Origin: Rubrivivax sp.
GTDB taxonomy: Bacteria; Pseudomonadota; Gammaproteobacteria; Burkholderiales; Burkholderiaceae_C
Assembly: GCA_020248915.1 (NCBI GenBank)
Contig: JADCGP010000014.1
Coordinates: 186,001-250,000 of the forward strand
Reading direction: 5' to 3'
Length of the DNA stretch: 64,000 nucleotides
Position 1 is the first letter of the stretch, and each line of letters opens with the position of its first letter. Under the pieces are notes generated by a model. That model was not told the DNA's origin, ran no database searches, and was given only the letters and a program-made list of their open reading frames with translations. A program made the position numbers and the translations under genes. Of the stretch, positions 23,557-31,887 are shown one piece after another.

Positions 23557-24939
23557 ATGAACTGGATGCTGTCGCGCACGCTGAAGTCGGTGTTCGTCGT
23601 GGCCCTGGGAATGGGGCTGGGCGCGTTGCTCGGTGCGCTGGCCGGCTGGCCGCGGCTCGGCCTCGTCGCCGGCGGGCTGGTGCTGTCCGGGGCTGTCGTG
23701 ATGCGCGACCTGGTCCGCGGCAATCGCCTGATGACGTGGCTGCGCGGCCCCCAGGACGGGCGCGCACCCCGAGATGCCGGGCTGTGGGGCGAGCTCGCCT
23801 ACGGCATCGAGCGTGCGCTTCGGCAACGCGAGCGGCGCATCGAGCAGGAGCGCGACCGGCTGCGGCAGTTTCTCGCTGCGATCGAGGCGTCGCCGAACGG
23901 TGTGATGCTGCTCGACGGCACCGACCGCATCGAATGGTGCAACGGGGCCGCGGCCCAGCACTTCGGGCTGGAGCCCGAGCGCGACCGCCTGCAGCGCGCC
24001 ACCAACCTGATCCGCTCGCCCGCGTTCGTGGCCCACCTCCAGGGGGGCAGCTACGACGACCCGGTGGTCTTCACCGATCCGCTCGGACGGGCGACGCTGT
24101 CGGTGCTGGTGCGGCCCTACGGCGACGGCTGGCGTCTGGTGCTCTCGACCGACGTCACCGAGCGCGAGCGTGCCGACGCCATGCGGCGCAACTTCGTGGC
24201 CAACGTGTCGCACGAGATCCGCACGCCGCTCACCGTGCTGGCGGGCTTCGTCGAAACCCTGGCGCAGCTGCCGCTGTCGGAGGTCGAGCGCCAGAGGGTG
24301 CTCGCGCTGATGCAGCAGCAGGCCTCGCGCATGCAGACGCTGGTGGCCGACCTGCTGACGCTGGCGCAGCTCGAAGGCAGCCCGCTGCCGCAGCCCGACC
24401 GCTGGCTGGCGGTCGACGATCTGATGCGGCGCGCGCTGGCCGACGCGACCGCGCTGTCGGCCGGGCGGCACGCACTGCGCAGCAGCGGTGGCGAGGACGC
24501 CGAGGTCGCCGGCAGCGACCCGGAGCTGCTGAGCGCGCTGACCAACCTGCTGAATAACGCCGTGCGCTACACGCCGCCAGGCGGCCACGTGGAGCTGCGC
24601 TTCGCCTGGCGCGACGAGGGCGGTGCGGTGTTCGAGGTCGTCGACGACGGCATCGGCATCGCGCGCGAGCACCTGCCGCGGCTGACCGAACGCTTCTATC
24701 GCGTCGACGGCAGCCGCTCGCGCGACACGGGCGGCACCGGGCTGGGGCTGGCGATCGTCAAGCACGTCGTGCAGCGGCACGGCGGCGAGATCGTCATCTC
24801 GAGCGAGCCGGGCAAGGGCTCGACGTTCCGCCTTGCCCTGCCCTCGCTGCGCGTGCGGCGGCGTGCCGCACCTGCCGGCGCGGGCATCGAGGCGGCACCC
24901 GCGCCGCAGGCCGCGGGCTGGCCGCAGACGACCGCCTGA
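23557..24939 (+). CDS. phoR: Phosphate regulon sensor histidine kinase PhoR
   Basis: 460 residues. Two N-terminal hydrophobic segments (VALGMGLGALLGALAG, LVAGGLVLSGAVVM), a PAS domain (LAAIEASPNGVMLLDGTDRIEWCN), then HisKA with the phosphoacceptor histidine 219 (NVSHEIRTPL) and a HATPase domain (N box TNLLNNAVRYTP, G boxes DDGIGIA and GTGLGLAIV). Little periplasmic sequence, in keeping with PhoR sensing the Pst/PhoU complex rather than phosphate directly. In many relatives ppk/ppx follow; here a convergent glycosyltransferase-like gene does. Confidence 0.96.
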   Translation: MNWMLSRTLKSVFVVALGMGLGALLGALAGWPRLGLVAGGLVLSGAVVMRDLVRGNRLMTWLRGPQDGRAPRDAGLWGELAYGIERALRQRERRIEQERDRLRQFLAAIEASPNGVMLLDGTDRIEWCNGAAAQHFGLEPERDRLQRATNLIRSPAFVAHLQGGSYDDPVVFTDPLGRATLSVLVRPYGDGWRLVLSTDVTERERADAMRRNFVANVSHEIRTPLTVLAGFVETLAQLPLSEVERQRVLALMQQQASRMQTLVADLLTLAQLEGSPLPQPDRWLAVDDLMRRALADATALSAGRHALRSSGGEDAEVAGSDPELLSALTNLLNNAVRYTPPGGHVELRFAWRDEGGAVFEVVDDGIGIAREHLPRLTERFYRVDGSRSRDTGGTGLGLAIVKHVVQRHGGEIVISSEPGKGSTFRLALPSLRVRRRAAPAGAGIEAAPAPQAAGWPQTTA

Positions 24940-24955
24940 GCGGGCCGGCTCTGCT

Positions 24956-26620
24956 TCAGGGCGTGCCGGTGCGGCGGTACACGAGGGTGCGCTCCTCGCG
25001 GTCGGTCGGGCGCATCACCTCGGCCTGGAGCGTCCAGCCCGTGGGCGCGGCTGGGTCGGCCCGGGCGCGCGTCAGCTGCAGCAGATGGCTGCAGCGGGTG
25101 GACCCGAGCGCATCCCGGGCCGCCTCGACCCGCCAGCCGCCGAAGTGTTCGAGCGCCGCCACGCCCGCAGCCGCCATGCCTGGCGCGGCGATGCAGGTGG
25201 CGGGTGGGACGTGCTGGGCGAGGCGCTGGACCCAGGGGCGCAGGCTGCGCGCGTAGTCCAGCACCGGCAGCCACAGCGTCATCGCGAGCAGCCAGCACAG
25301 CGCCACGCCACCGGCAGGCAGCACGAGGCTCTTCCAGAGCGCCTGCCGGTGGCGGCCTGTGCGCCAGCGCAGCAGCCACAGCCAGGCAGCGGTGCCGGCC
25401 AGCGCGAGCGCGAGCGCGAGCGGCGAGAACGTCGGCTCGAAGCCCGGGGCCAGCTTGGCGACGTTGGCAGCCGGCTTGGCAGGGAAGCCGGTCTGCATCG
25501 CGGCGTACATGACCCAGATGAACAGCGCGCCGAAGGTGAAGAACAGCATCGAGAACCAGTCGATGGCCGCTGCGGCGCTGCGGCGCAGCGTGGGCAGCGC
25601 GAATGCCGCCAGGACCGCCAGCCCGGGAAGCGCGAGCAGCAGCGCGCGGTCGGAGCCGGCCAGCGCCAGGTTTGCGCCGAGAGCCACCACCACGGTCACC
25701 AGTGGCACCGACAGGTGCCGGTAGGTCAGGTGGCGACGCCAGCGCCACAGTGTCCACAGCGCCAGCAGCCAGGCCGGCCACAGGAACCAGAGCCACTGGC
25801 GGCCGATGCCGACCAGATCGTCCAGTGCCAGCGGCTGGGCGCGGAACTGCCAGCTGCCCAGGGCCTGGGCCGCCAGTGCCGAGACCGCCGCGGCGGCCCC
25901 GACCCAGGGGGCGAAGCGGCGCACCTGGGCCAGGCGCGAGGCGGCGCAAGCCACCACGCCGCCGACGCCCATGGCCAGCGCCATGACCGGGGCGCCGCTG
26001 CCCGCCAGGACGGGCAGCGCGAACAGCACTGCGAGGCGCGCCCGCGCGACGCGGAACGGCGCGGCGGCCAGCCCGTAGCCGAACAGCGCGACCGCGGCGA
26101 GCTGGGCCAGCTCTGGCGTCGTCTCGTGGCCCAGCTGCAGCAGCCCGAGCGTGGCGATCAGCGCCAGCAGCGCCGCGTCCGCGATCGCGCGCGCGTAGTC
26201 CACCGGTTCGGCCTGCCCGCCGAAGGCGAAGGCCACGGGCTGCGCGGCCTCGGTCCGGGCGAGGTGGAAGGCGGCGTACCAGACCAGCGCCATCGTTGCC
26301 GCCAGCAGCAGCGCGAACGGGACGCGTGCGGCCAGCGGTGCGCCGAGCAGGGGCTGTCCGAGCGCGATCGCGGCCGCTCCCAGCCAGTGCGGCAGCGGGG
26401 CACTGTCACCCGCCACCCCTCCCAGCAGCGGCGACCACCACGAGGTGCGGCCTTCGGCCATCGCGACCATGCGGCCGAAGGCGGCGAGATCGGCGTTGCG
26501 CCACGGATCGCGCCCGAACACGCCCGGCAGCACGTAGGCGGCGCACAGTAGCAGCAGTGGCCAGCGCGGCAGCCGGCGCACGGCCGTCTGCGGCACGAGG
26601 GCGGGGTTGGGCAGGTTCAC
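24956..26620 (-). CDS. Polytopic membrane glycosyltransferase-like protein (GT-C, ArnT/PMT-like)
   Basis: 554 residues with some 11-13 hydrophobic segments. The N-terminal layout (first helix, then GRDPWRNADLAAFGRMV, WWSPLLGG, LPHWLGAA) resembles lipid-carrier-dependent GT-C glycosyltransferases such as ArnT and dolichyl-phosphate-mannose-type enzymes. The first periplasmic loop of that group normally holds an Asp-Glu pair; here the nearest match is ADLAA, with the second acid absent. A soluble C-terminal tail of about 90 residues follows the last helix. Donor and acceptor cannot be inferred, and loss of activity is possible. Convergent with phoR. Confidence 0.75.
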   Translation of the reverse strand: MNLPNPALVPQTAVRRLPRWPLLLLCAAYVLPGVFGRDPWRNADLAAFGRMVAMAEGRTSWWSPLLGGVAGDSAPLPHWLGAAAIALGQPLLGAPLAARVPFALLLAATMALVWYAAFHLARTEAAQPVAFAFGGQAEPVDYARAIADAALLALIATLGLLQLGHETTPELAQLAAVALFGYGLAAAPFRVARARLAVLFALPVLAGSGAPVMALAMGVGGVVACAASRLAQVRRFAPWVGAAAAVSALAAQALGSWQFRAQPLALDDLVGIGRQWLWFLWPAWLLALWTLWRWRRHLTYRHLSVPLVTVVVALGANLALAGSDRALLLALPGLAVLAAFALPTLRRSAAAAIDWFSMLFFTFGALFIWVMYAAMQTGFPAKPAANVAKLAPGFEPTFSPLALALALAGTAAWLWLLRWRTGRHRQALWKSLVLPAGGVALCWLLAMTLWLPVLDYARSLRPWVQRLAQHVPPATCIAAPGMAAAGVAALEHFGGWRVEAARDALGSTRCSHLLQLTRARADPAAPTGWTLQAEVMRPTDREERTLVYRRTGTP

Positions 26621-26653
26621 GGCGTCATCATGCCGCGGCCGGCGGCGGGCAAC

Positions 26654-26675
26654 AAAAAAGGCAGCCGGGGCTGCC
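26654..26675 (-). terminator. Intrinsic terminator of rpmE
   Basis: On the minus strand GGCAGC-CCCG-GCTGCC forms a six-pair stem and four-base loop (seven pairs if the loop closes) followed by six T residues. The best intrinsic terminator in the window. Confidence 0.92.
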
Positions 26676-26705
26676 TTCGTGGTTCCGCGCGCGGCCCGGG
26701 CCGTG

Positions 26706-26966
26706 TCACTTCTTCAGACCGACCTTGGCGAACTTGTTGCGGAACTTCTCGACCCGGCCGCCGAGGTTGTCGACGCTCTTCTGCGTGCCGGTGTAGAAAG
26801 GATGCGTCTCGCTGGTCACCTCGAGCTTGACCAGCGGCAGCTCCCGGCCGTCGTCCATCGTCGTCGTCTCGCGGGTCTGCACGCAGGAGCGGGTGACGAA
26901 CTTGAAGCCGTTGCTGAGGTCCTGGAAGCAGACCTCGCGGTACGCGGGATGGATGCCTTCTTTCAT
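26706..26966 (-). CDS. rpmE2: 50S ribosomal protein L31, type B
   Basis: 86 residues from the ATG at 26966 ([16 protein letters not shown]). The bL31 signature [15 protein letters not shown] is intact. The zinc-binding CxxC pairs of type A are missing, leaving two isolated cysteines, so this is the zinc-independent paralogue class; in several bacteria type B is Zur-controlled, but I see no Zur-like operator here. The conserved rho-rpmE order suggests it is the ordinary constitutive L31 of this lineage. It has its own TATAAT upstream and its own terminator. Confidence 0.93.
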   Translation of the reverse strand: MKEGIHPAYREVCFQDLSNGFKFVTRSCVQTRETTTMDDGRELPLVKLEVTSETHPFYTGTQKSVDNLGGRVEKFRNKFAKVGLKK

Positions 26967-27038
26967 GGGGTGCCTCGTGGGGTGGCGGCAGCCGCGTCGC
27001 CGGGTGCGACGCACTTTCCGCAGGGCGGTAAACCGCGC

Positions 27039-27044
27039 ATTATA
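27039..27044 (-). promoter_or_regulatory. -10 box TATAAT of rpmE
   Basis: Perfect TATAAT on the minus strand between rho and rpmE; leader about 65 bases containing a small hairpin (GCGGTTTACCGC). Confidence 0.6.
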
Positions 27045-27072
27045 GCCGGGCCGGGGGCTGCCGGACGGCCGC

Positions 27073-28353
27073 TCAGCCGCCGCGGCGCATCAGGTCGAAG
27101 AAGTCGAGGTTGCTCTTGGTGGCCTTCATCTTCTCGAGCACGAACTCCATCGCCTCGATCTCGTCCATCGGGTACAGCAGCTTGCGCAGGATCCAGGTCT
27201 TCTGGAGGATCTCGGGCTTGAGCAGCAGCTCCTCGCGTCGGGTCCCGGTCTTGTTGATCAGGATCGACGGGTAGACGCGCTTCTCGGCCATCCGCCGGTC
27301 GAGGTGGATCTCGCAGTTGCCCGTGCCCTTGAACTCCTCGTAGATGACCTCGTCCATCTTCGAGCCGGTGTCGATCAGCGCGGTGCCGATGATGGTCAGC
27401 GTGCCGCCTTCCTCGGTGTTGCGGGCTGCGCCGAAGAAGCGCTTGGGACGCTGCAGCGCGTTGGCGTCGACGCCGCCGGTCAGCACCTTGCCCGACGACG
27501 GCAGCACGTTGTTGTAGGCGCGGGCAAGCCGCGTGATGCTGTCGAGCAGGATGACGACGTCCTTCTTCAGCTCGACCAGCCGCTTGGCTCGCTCGATCAC
27601 CATCTCGGCCACCTGCACGTGGCGTGCGGCGGGCTCGTCGAAGGTCGAACTGATGACCTCGCCGCGCACGGTACGCAGCATCTCGGTCACTTCCTCGGGG
27701 CGCTCGTCGACCAGCAGCACGATCAGGTGGATCTCGGGGTGGTTGGCCACCAGCGCGTGCGCCAGCTGCTGCATCATCACCGTCTTGCCGGTCTTGGGCT
27801 GCGCGACGAGCAGCGCGCGCTGGCCCTTGCCGATCGGCGCGATCAGGTCGACGATGCGGCAGGTGATGTTCTCGTCCATCAGCTTGGCGTCGGCCTTGCC
27901 GAGGTCGCGTTCGAGCTTGAACTGCTCCTTGGGGAACAAGGGCGTCAGGTTCTCGAACATGATCTTGTGGCGGCTCTCCTCCGGCGTCAGGCCGTTGACG
28001 CGGTCGACCTTGACCAGGGCGAAGTAGCGCTCGCCGTCCTTGGGGACGCGGACCTCGCCTTCGACCATGTCGCCGGTGTGCAGGTTGAAGCGGCGGATCT
28101 GGCTCGGGCTCAGGTAGATGTCGTCGGTGGACGCCATGTAGCTGGTGTCGATCGAGCGCAGGAAGCCGAAGCCGTCGGGCAGCACCTCGAGCACGCCGTC
28201 GCCGAAGACCTGCTCGCCCGCCTTGGCCCGCTTCTTCATGATCGCGAACATCAGCTCCTGCTTGCGCAGCCGGCTGACGTTCTCGATCTCCAGTGCCTCG
28301 CCCATCTCGATGAGCTTGGACACGTGCATGGTCTTGAGTTCGGACAGATGCAT
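27073..28353 (-). CDS. rho: Transcription termination factor Rho
   Basis: 426 residues. N-terminal helical domain ([18 protein letters not shown]), cold-shock-like RNA-binding domain ([21 protein letters not shown]), then RecA-type ATPase with Walker [10 protein letters not shown] (P-loop), Walker [16 protein letters not shown]-loop [11 protein letters not shown] and R-loop region [14 protein letters not shown]. Hexameric helicase that ends untranslated transcripts. Downstream of trxA, with its own promoter overlapping the trxA stop codon and a C-rich leader of about 220 bases. Confidence 0.98.
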   Translation of the reverse strand: MHLSELKTMHVSKLIEMGEALEIENVSRLRKQELMFAIMKKRAKAGEQVFGDGVLEVLPDGFGFLRSIDTSYMASTDDIYLSPSQIRRFNLHTGDMVEGEVRVPKDGERYFALVKVDRVNGLTPEESRHKIMFENLTPLFPKEQFKLERDLGKADAKLMDENITCRIVDLIAPIGKGQRALLVAQPKTGKTVMMQQLAHALVANHPEIHLIVLLVDERPEEVTEMLRTVRGEVISSTFDEPAARHVQVAEMVIERAKRLVELKKDVVILLDSITRLARAYNNVLPSSGKVLTGGVDANALQRPKRFFGAARNTEEGGTLTIIGTALIDTGSKMDEVIYEEFKGTGNCEIHLDRRMAEKRVYPSILINKTGTRREELLLKPEILQKTWILRKLLYPMDEIEAMEFVLEKMKATKSNLDFFDLMRRGG

Positions 28354-28574
28354 CTCGGGGGCACCTAGGGGACGGGACGGGCTCCGTGCCGGCCGCGGGC
28401 TGCCGCCCTGGCGGCGCGCGCGGGCCGCGAGTCGATCGCGGCGGGGTCCTGGGAGCTTGGGGGGCGAGGGCCCGGTCGGCGACCTCGAGCCGGGGTGGCC
28501 GGCGAGGGCGAACGCAAACGACCGGGGAGCAGACCGGACGGCGACCCGCGCGGGTGCGCAGACGCTGGCCGGTT
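28354..28574 (-). promoter_or_regulatory. Long C-rich leader of rho, candidate autoregulatory region
   Basis: The predicted transcript runs about 220 bases before the rho ATG without coding potential that I can support. Its middle third is rich in C and poor in G on the RNA strand (runs such as CCCTCGCCCCCCAAGCTCCC), the composition Rho prefers. In E. coli rho is autoregulated through premature termination in its leader; the same here is inference. Confidence 0.4.
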
Positions 28575-28580
28575 GCGCGG

Positions 28581-28586
28581 ATTATA
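28581..28586 (-). promoter_or_regulatory. -10 box TATAAT of rho, overlapping the trxA stop
   Basis: TATAAT on the minus strand includes the TAA stop codon of trxA (28582-28584). Confidence 0.6.
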
Positions 28587-28911
28587 GATGGCCGTCGAGG
28601 AAGGCGGCGAGCTGTTGCTTGCTCATCGCGCCGACCTTGGTGGCGGCGAGCTCGCCGCCCTTGAACAGCATCAGCGTCGGGATGCCGCGGATGCCGAACT
28701 TGCCCGGGATCTCGCGGTTCTCGTCGACGTTCATCTTGGCGATCTGCAGCCGGTCGCCGTACTGCACTGCCGCCTCGTCGAGGATGGGGGCGATCATCTT
28801 GCACGGGCCGCACCACTCGGCCCAGTAATCGACCAGCACGGGCTTGTCGGACTGCAGGACGTCGTCGGCGAAGGAGTCGTCGGTGACGTGCTTGATCAGG
28901 TCGCTGCTCAT
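28582..28911 (-). CDS. trxA: Thioredoxin TrxA
   Basis: 109 residues, standard thioredoxin length. Active site WCGPCK at about residues 33-38, the cis-proline in [12 protein letters not shown], buried aspartate in VLVDYWAEW. Cytoplasmic disulfide reductase for ribonucleotide reductase, PAPS reductase and others. GGAG lies a few bases before the ATG. trxA-rho is a conserved pair. Confidence 0.98.
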   Translation of the reverse strand: MSSDLIKHVTDDSFADDVLQSDKPVLVDYWAEWCGPCKMIAPILDEAAVQYGDRLQIAKMNVDENREIPGKFGIRGIPTLMLFKGGELAATKVGAMSKQQLAAFLDGHL

Positions 28912-29013
28912 CGGGTTCTCCAGGCACGGGATCGGGCCACGGGCACAATGATTTTCTCACAGGGGTCCGCGGCGGGCCGCGGCGGGCAGGGGGAACAGGC
29001 GCATGGAACGGCT

Positions 29014-31887
29014 ATGGCGGCGATAGGCGCTGCCGAAGGCGCCGCGGCTTCCGGCGTGGACGAGAGGTCGCTGCCGGCCGGCGTGGCCCCGGCCGTGCTG
29101 TGGGCCGCGGCGGCCCGTGCGATCCGCGACTGGCTCGCTGCGCGCACGCTGCCGGCCCGCGATGCGGTGGTGCTGCTGCCCTTCGCGGCGCTGCTGCCGC
29201 CGCTGCGCGGGGCTCTGGCCTTGCAGGGCGGCTGGCTCCCGCGGGTCGAGACGGTGCAGACGCTGGCCGCCGCCATGGCGCCACAGGACACGTCCGCGCA
29301 GGGCCGCTGCTGTGGTGATCCGCTGGTCGACGCCCTCGTCGTTTCGCAACGCCTGCAGCGCGAGCCCTGGGCGCGGGACTGGGCCGCCCGCGATGCCGCC
29401 GGCTTCGGCCTGCTGGCCTCCCGCGTGCACGACGCGGTCGATGTGCTGCGAGCCGGCGCGGCGGCGCGCCCGCCGGGGCAGCGGCCGGACTGGTGGCGCC
29501 TGGTGCGCGAGCGCACCGGCGCCGGCAACGGCCGCGGTGCGGCGGGCGACGGGTTCCAGGGCGGGTCTCCGCTGGTCGTCGAAGACCGGCTGCTGGCCAT
29601 CGCGGGCGAGCTGGCGCTGCAGGCCGTGCCCGATCCGGCCGAGCGCCTGTTCGGTTGGCACCCCGCCGCCTGGATCGCCGTGCAGCTCGGGGGCGCCGAT
29701 CCGCTGGCCGAGGCCTTGCTTTCCCAGGGCGGCGTTCCCGCGTTGCGGCTGATCGCCGACCCGCCCGGAGACGACCCGCTGGCGGCCGTCCAAGCCGCGG
29801 CACCCCCGCGACGGCTGGTCGCGGCCGACGCCGAGGCCGAGGCCTGCGCGGCAGCCGACGCGGTGATCGAGGCGCTCGAAGCGGGCCAAGCGCCGGTCGC
29901 GCTGGTGGCTCTGGACCGCATGCGCACGCGGCGCGTGCGCGCGCTGCTCGCGCGTCAGGGCGTGCCGCTCCTGGACGAGACCGGCTGGCGGCTGTCGACG
30001 AGCGCTGCCGCGGTGCGGGTTCGCGCCTTGCTGCCCGCGGCGGCCGCGCTGGCCGGCACTGGGGTTGGCACTGGGGTCGGAACGCAGGTTGGCGCTCGGG
30101 TCGACAAAGAGCTCGGCCTTGATGCCGGCGAGGCGGGTGAGGGCGGGGCCGACGACTGGGTTGGCATCGGGCTCGACAGTTCCGAGGCCGACGCTGACGG
30201 CCTCGATGCCGCTGCGAGTCCCGCCGGGGCGGCTGGCGACACCGTGCTCGAGTGGCTAAAGGCCTGGCCACCGGCGCGGGCACGGCCGGTCGCGCTGCAG
30301 TCCCTCGAGGCGGCGTGGCGTGGCCGCCGCCGCGTCCGCGACCGGCAGGCGGCCGCTGCACTGTGGCGGCAGGCGCAGGCCTGGCTGCGGCCCTGGTGCG
30401 CGGCCCCGGTGCGGCGACCGCTGCGCGACTGGCTCGACCTGCTCGTGTCGCAACTCGAGCGCGACGGCACGCTGGCAGAACTGGCCGCCGACGCTGCCGG
30501 CCGGCAACTGCTGGTTGCGCTTCGGCTTCAGCCCGGCGTCACCGGTCCGGCCGCCTGGCAGCGGATCACCGCGGCGATGCGGTTCGACCTCGCGGGGTTC
30601 ACCGGCTGGCTCGAGTCGGCGCTGGACGCCGCGACCTTCGATCCTCCGCCCGATCCGGGGGCGCTGGTCGTCCTGACGCCGCTGGCGCGCGCGATCGGAC
30701 GCCCGTTCGGCGCCGTGGTCGTTCCGTCGTCCGACCAGGAGCGGCTCGGCGCCCCGGCCCCGCGGCCGGCACTGATCGACGACCGGCTCGCGGCCGCGCT
30801 CGGCCTGGAGGACCGTGCCGGCGAGCGCCGGCGGCAGCGCCTCGCGCTGGCCCAGTTGCTGCGCCTGCCCTCGGTGACCTTCGTGCGCCGGCGCCAGCAG
30901 GCCGACGAGGCAGTGGCCGAGAGTCCGGAGCTCGCCGTGCTGCGGCTGCACTCGCTGGCAGCGGGTGCGGGCGACCTGCCGGAGCTCGCTGCTCCTGTCC
31001 GGCTGCGCAGCGTCGGACTGCAGCCGGTGCCCCGGCCGCTCCCGCGAGCCCCCTACCATCTGCCCGCGGTGCTGAGCGCCAGCGCGGTGGGAGCGCTGCG
31101 CGACTGCCCCTACCGCTTCTTCTCGCGCTCGGTGCTGCGGCTGGACGAGCCGGCCGAGTTCGATGCCGCGCTGGCCAAGCGCGACTACGGCGACTGGCTG
31201 CACCTCGTCCTGCAGCACTTCCACGTCGGGCGCGCACCCGACGCGCCGGCCATCGACGATGCCGCCCGGCTGCACCGCGCGGCCGAGCGGGCCACCCAGG
31301 AACTGGCGCTGGACGCGGCGCAGCTGCTCCCGTTCCGCGCGAGCTTCGAGGCCTTCGTGCCTGCCTATCTGACCTGGCTCGCCGGGCGCGAGGCCGCCGG
31401 GTGGCGGTTCGAGCAGGGCGAGGCGGCGTTCGAGCTTGCCGCGCCGCAGCTCGGGGCCACGCGGCTCGCCGGCCGCATCGACCGCATCGACCGCAACGAC
31501 GGCGGCGCCAGCGGCACCACCGGCGGCGACGACGACGCGGGCCCGGTGCGGGAGGTGATCGACTACAAGACCGGCGACGCCGGGAAGTTCCGCCGCCTCG
31601 TCGCCAATCCGCTCGAGGACACGCAGCTCGCGTTCTATGCCGCGCTGCTGGGTCCCGAGGGGCGACTGCAGGCGTCGTACCTCGCGCTCGACGGCCGCGG
31701 CGCGCCGCAGCGCGTCGTGCACGAGCGCGTGCGCGACAGTGCCGACGCGCTGCTCACCGGCCTCGGCGGCGAGCTCGCGCGGCTGCGCCGGGGCACGCCA
31801 CTGCCGGCGCTCGGCGAAGGCGCGGTCTGCGAGACCTGCGAGGCACGCGGGCTGTGCCGGCGCGACCACTGGGCTTCTCCGCAATGA
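29014..31887 (+). CDS. addB: AddB-like PD-(D/E)XK nuclease with Fe-S cluster motif
   Basis: 957 residues from ATG 29014. The N-terminal 650 residues form a degenerate helicase-like scaffold without a Walker A lysine motif. The C-terminus is a RecB-family nuclease: cysteine 698 in DCPYRFFSR, the histidine motif GDWLHLVL, acidic residues in GRIDRID, catalytic EVIDYKTGD, and CETCEARGLC with cysteines 939, 942 and 948. C-x(n)-C-x2-C-x5-C is the AddB 4Fe-4S arrangement. A Gly/Val/Asp-rich low-complexity insertion occupies about residues 349-410. It overlaps the AddA-like gene by ATGA. Together they should process double-strand breaks for RecA. The start is uncertain: an in-frame ATG at 28948 has no site either. 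Confidence 0.87.
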   Translation: MAAIGAAEGAAASGVDERSLPAGVAPAVLWAAAARAIRDWLAARTLPARDAVVLLPFAALLPPLRGALALQGGWLPRVETVQTLAAAMAPQDTSAQGRCCGDPLVDALVVSQRLQREPWARDWAARDAAGFGLLASRVHDAVDVLRAGAAARPPGQRPDWWRLVRERTGAGNGRGAAGDGFQGGSPLVVEDRLLAIAGELALQAVPDPAERLFGWHPAAWIAVQLGGADPLAEALLSQGGVPALRLIADPPGDDPLAAVQAAAPPRRLVAADAEAEACAAADAVIEALEAGQAPVALVALDRMRTRRVRALLARQGVPLLDETGWRLSTSAAAVRVRALLPAAAALAGTGVGTGVGTQVGARVDKELGLDAGEAGEGGADDWVGIGLDSSEADADGLDAAASPAGAAGDTVLEWLKAWPPARARPVALQSLEAAWRGRRRVRDRQAAAALWRQAQAWLRPWCAAPVRRPLRDWLDLLVSQLERDGTLAELAADAAGRQLLVALRLQPGVTGPAAWQRITAAMRFDLAGFTGWLESALDAATFDPPPDPGALVVLTPLARAIGRPFGAVVVPSSDQERLGAPAPRPALIDDRLAAALGLEDRAGERRRQRLALAQLLRLPSVTFVRRRQQADEAVAESPELAVLRLHSLAAGAGDLPELAAPVRLRSVGLQPVPRPLPRAPYHLPAVLSASAVGALRDCPYRFFSRSVLRLDEPAEFDAALAKRDYGDWLHLVLQHFHVGRAPDAPAIDDAARLHRAAERATQELALDAAQLLPFRASFEAFVPAYLTWLAGREAAGWRFEQGEAAFELAAPQLGATRLAGRIDRIDRNDGGASGTTGGDDDAGPVREVIDYKTGDAGKFRRLVANPLEDTQLAFYAALLGPEGRLQASYLALDGRGAPQRVVHERVRDSADALLTGLGGELARLRRGTPLPALGEGAVCETCEARGLCRRDHWASPQ

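Noticed and set aside
24833..26551. 572-codon plus-strand frame
   Set aside because: Antisense to the GT-C-like gene and of shadow composition (Arg, Gln, Gly, Ala), without any domain.
29003..29026. Seven-codon ORF overlapping the addB start
   Set aside because: ATG-GAA then a stop after seven codons. A leader peptide is conceivable, but there is no ribosome binding site or repeated codon pattern to support it.
30252..31883. N-terminal extension of the AddA-like protein
   Set aside because: Runs out of frame through addB. The ATG at 31884 gives a normal helicase N-terminus and overlaps the addB stop.
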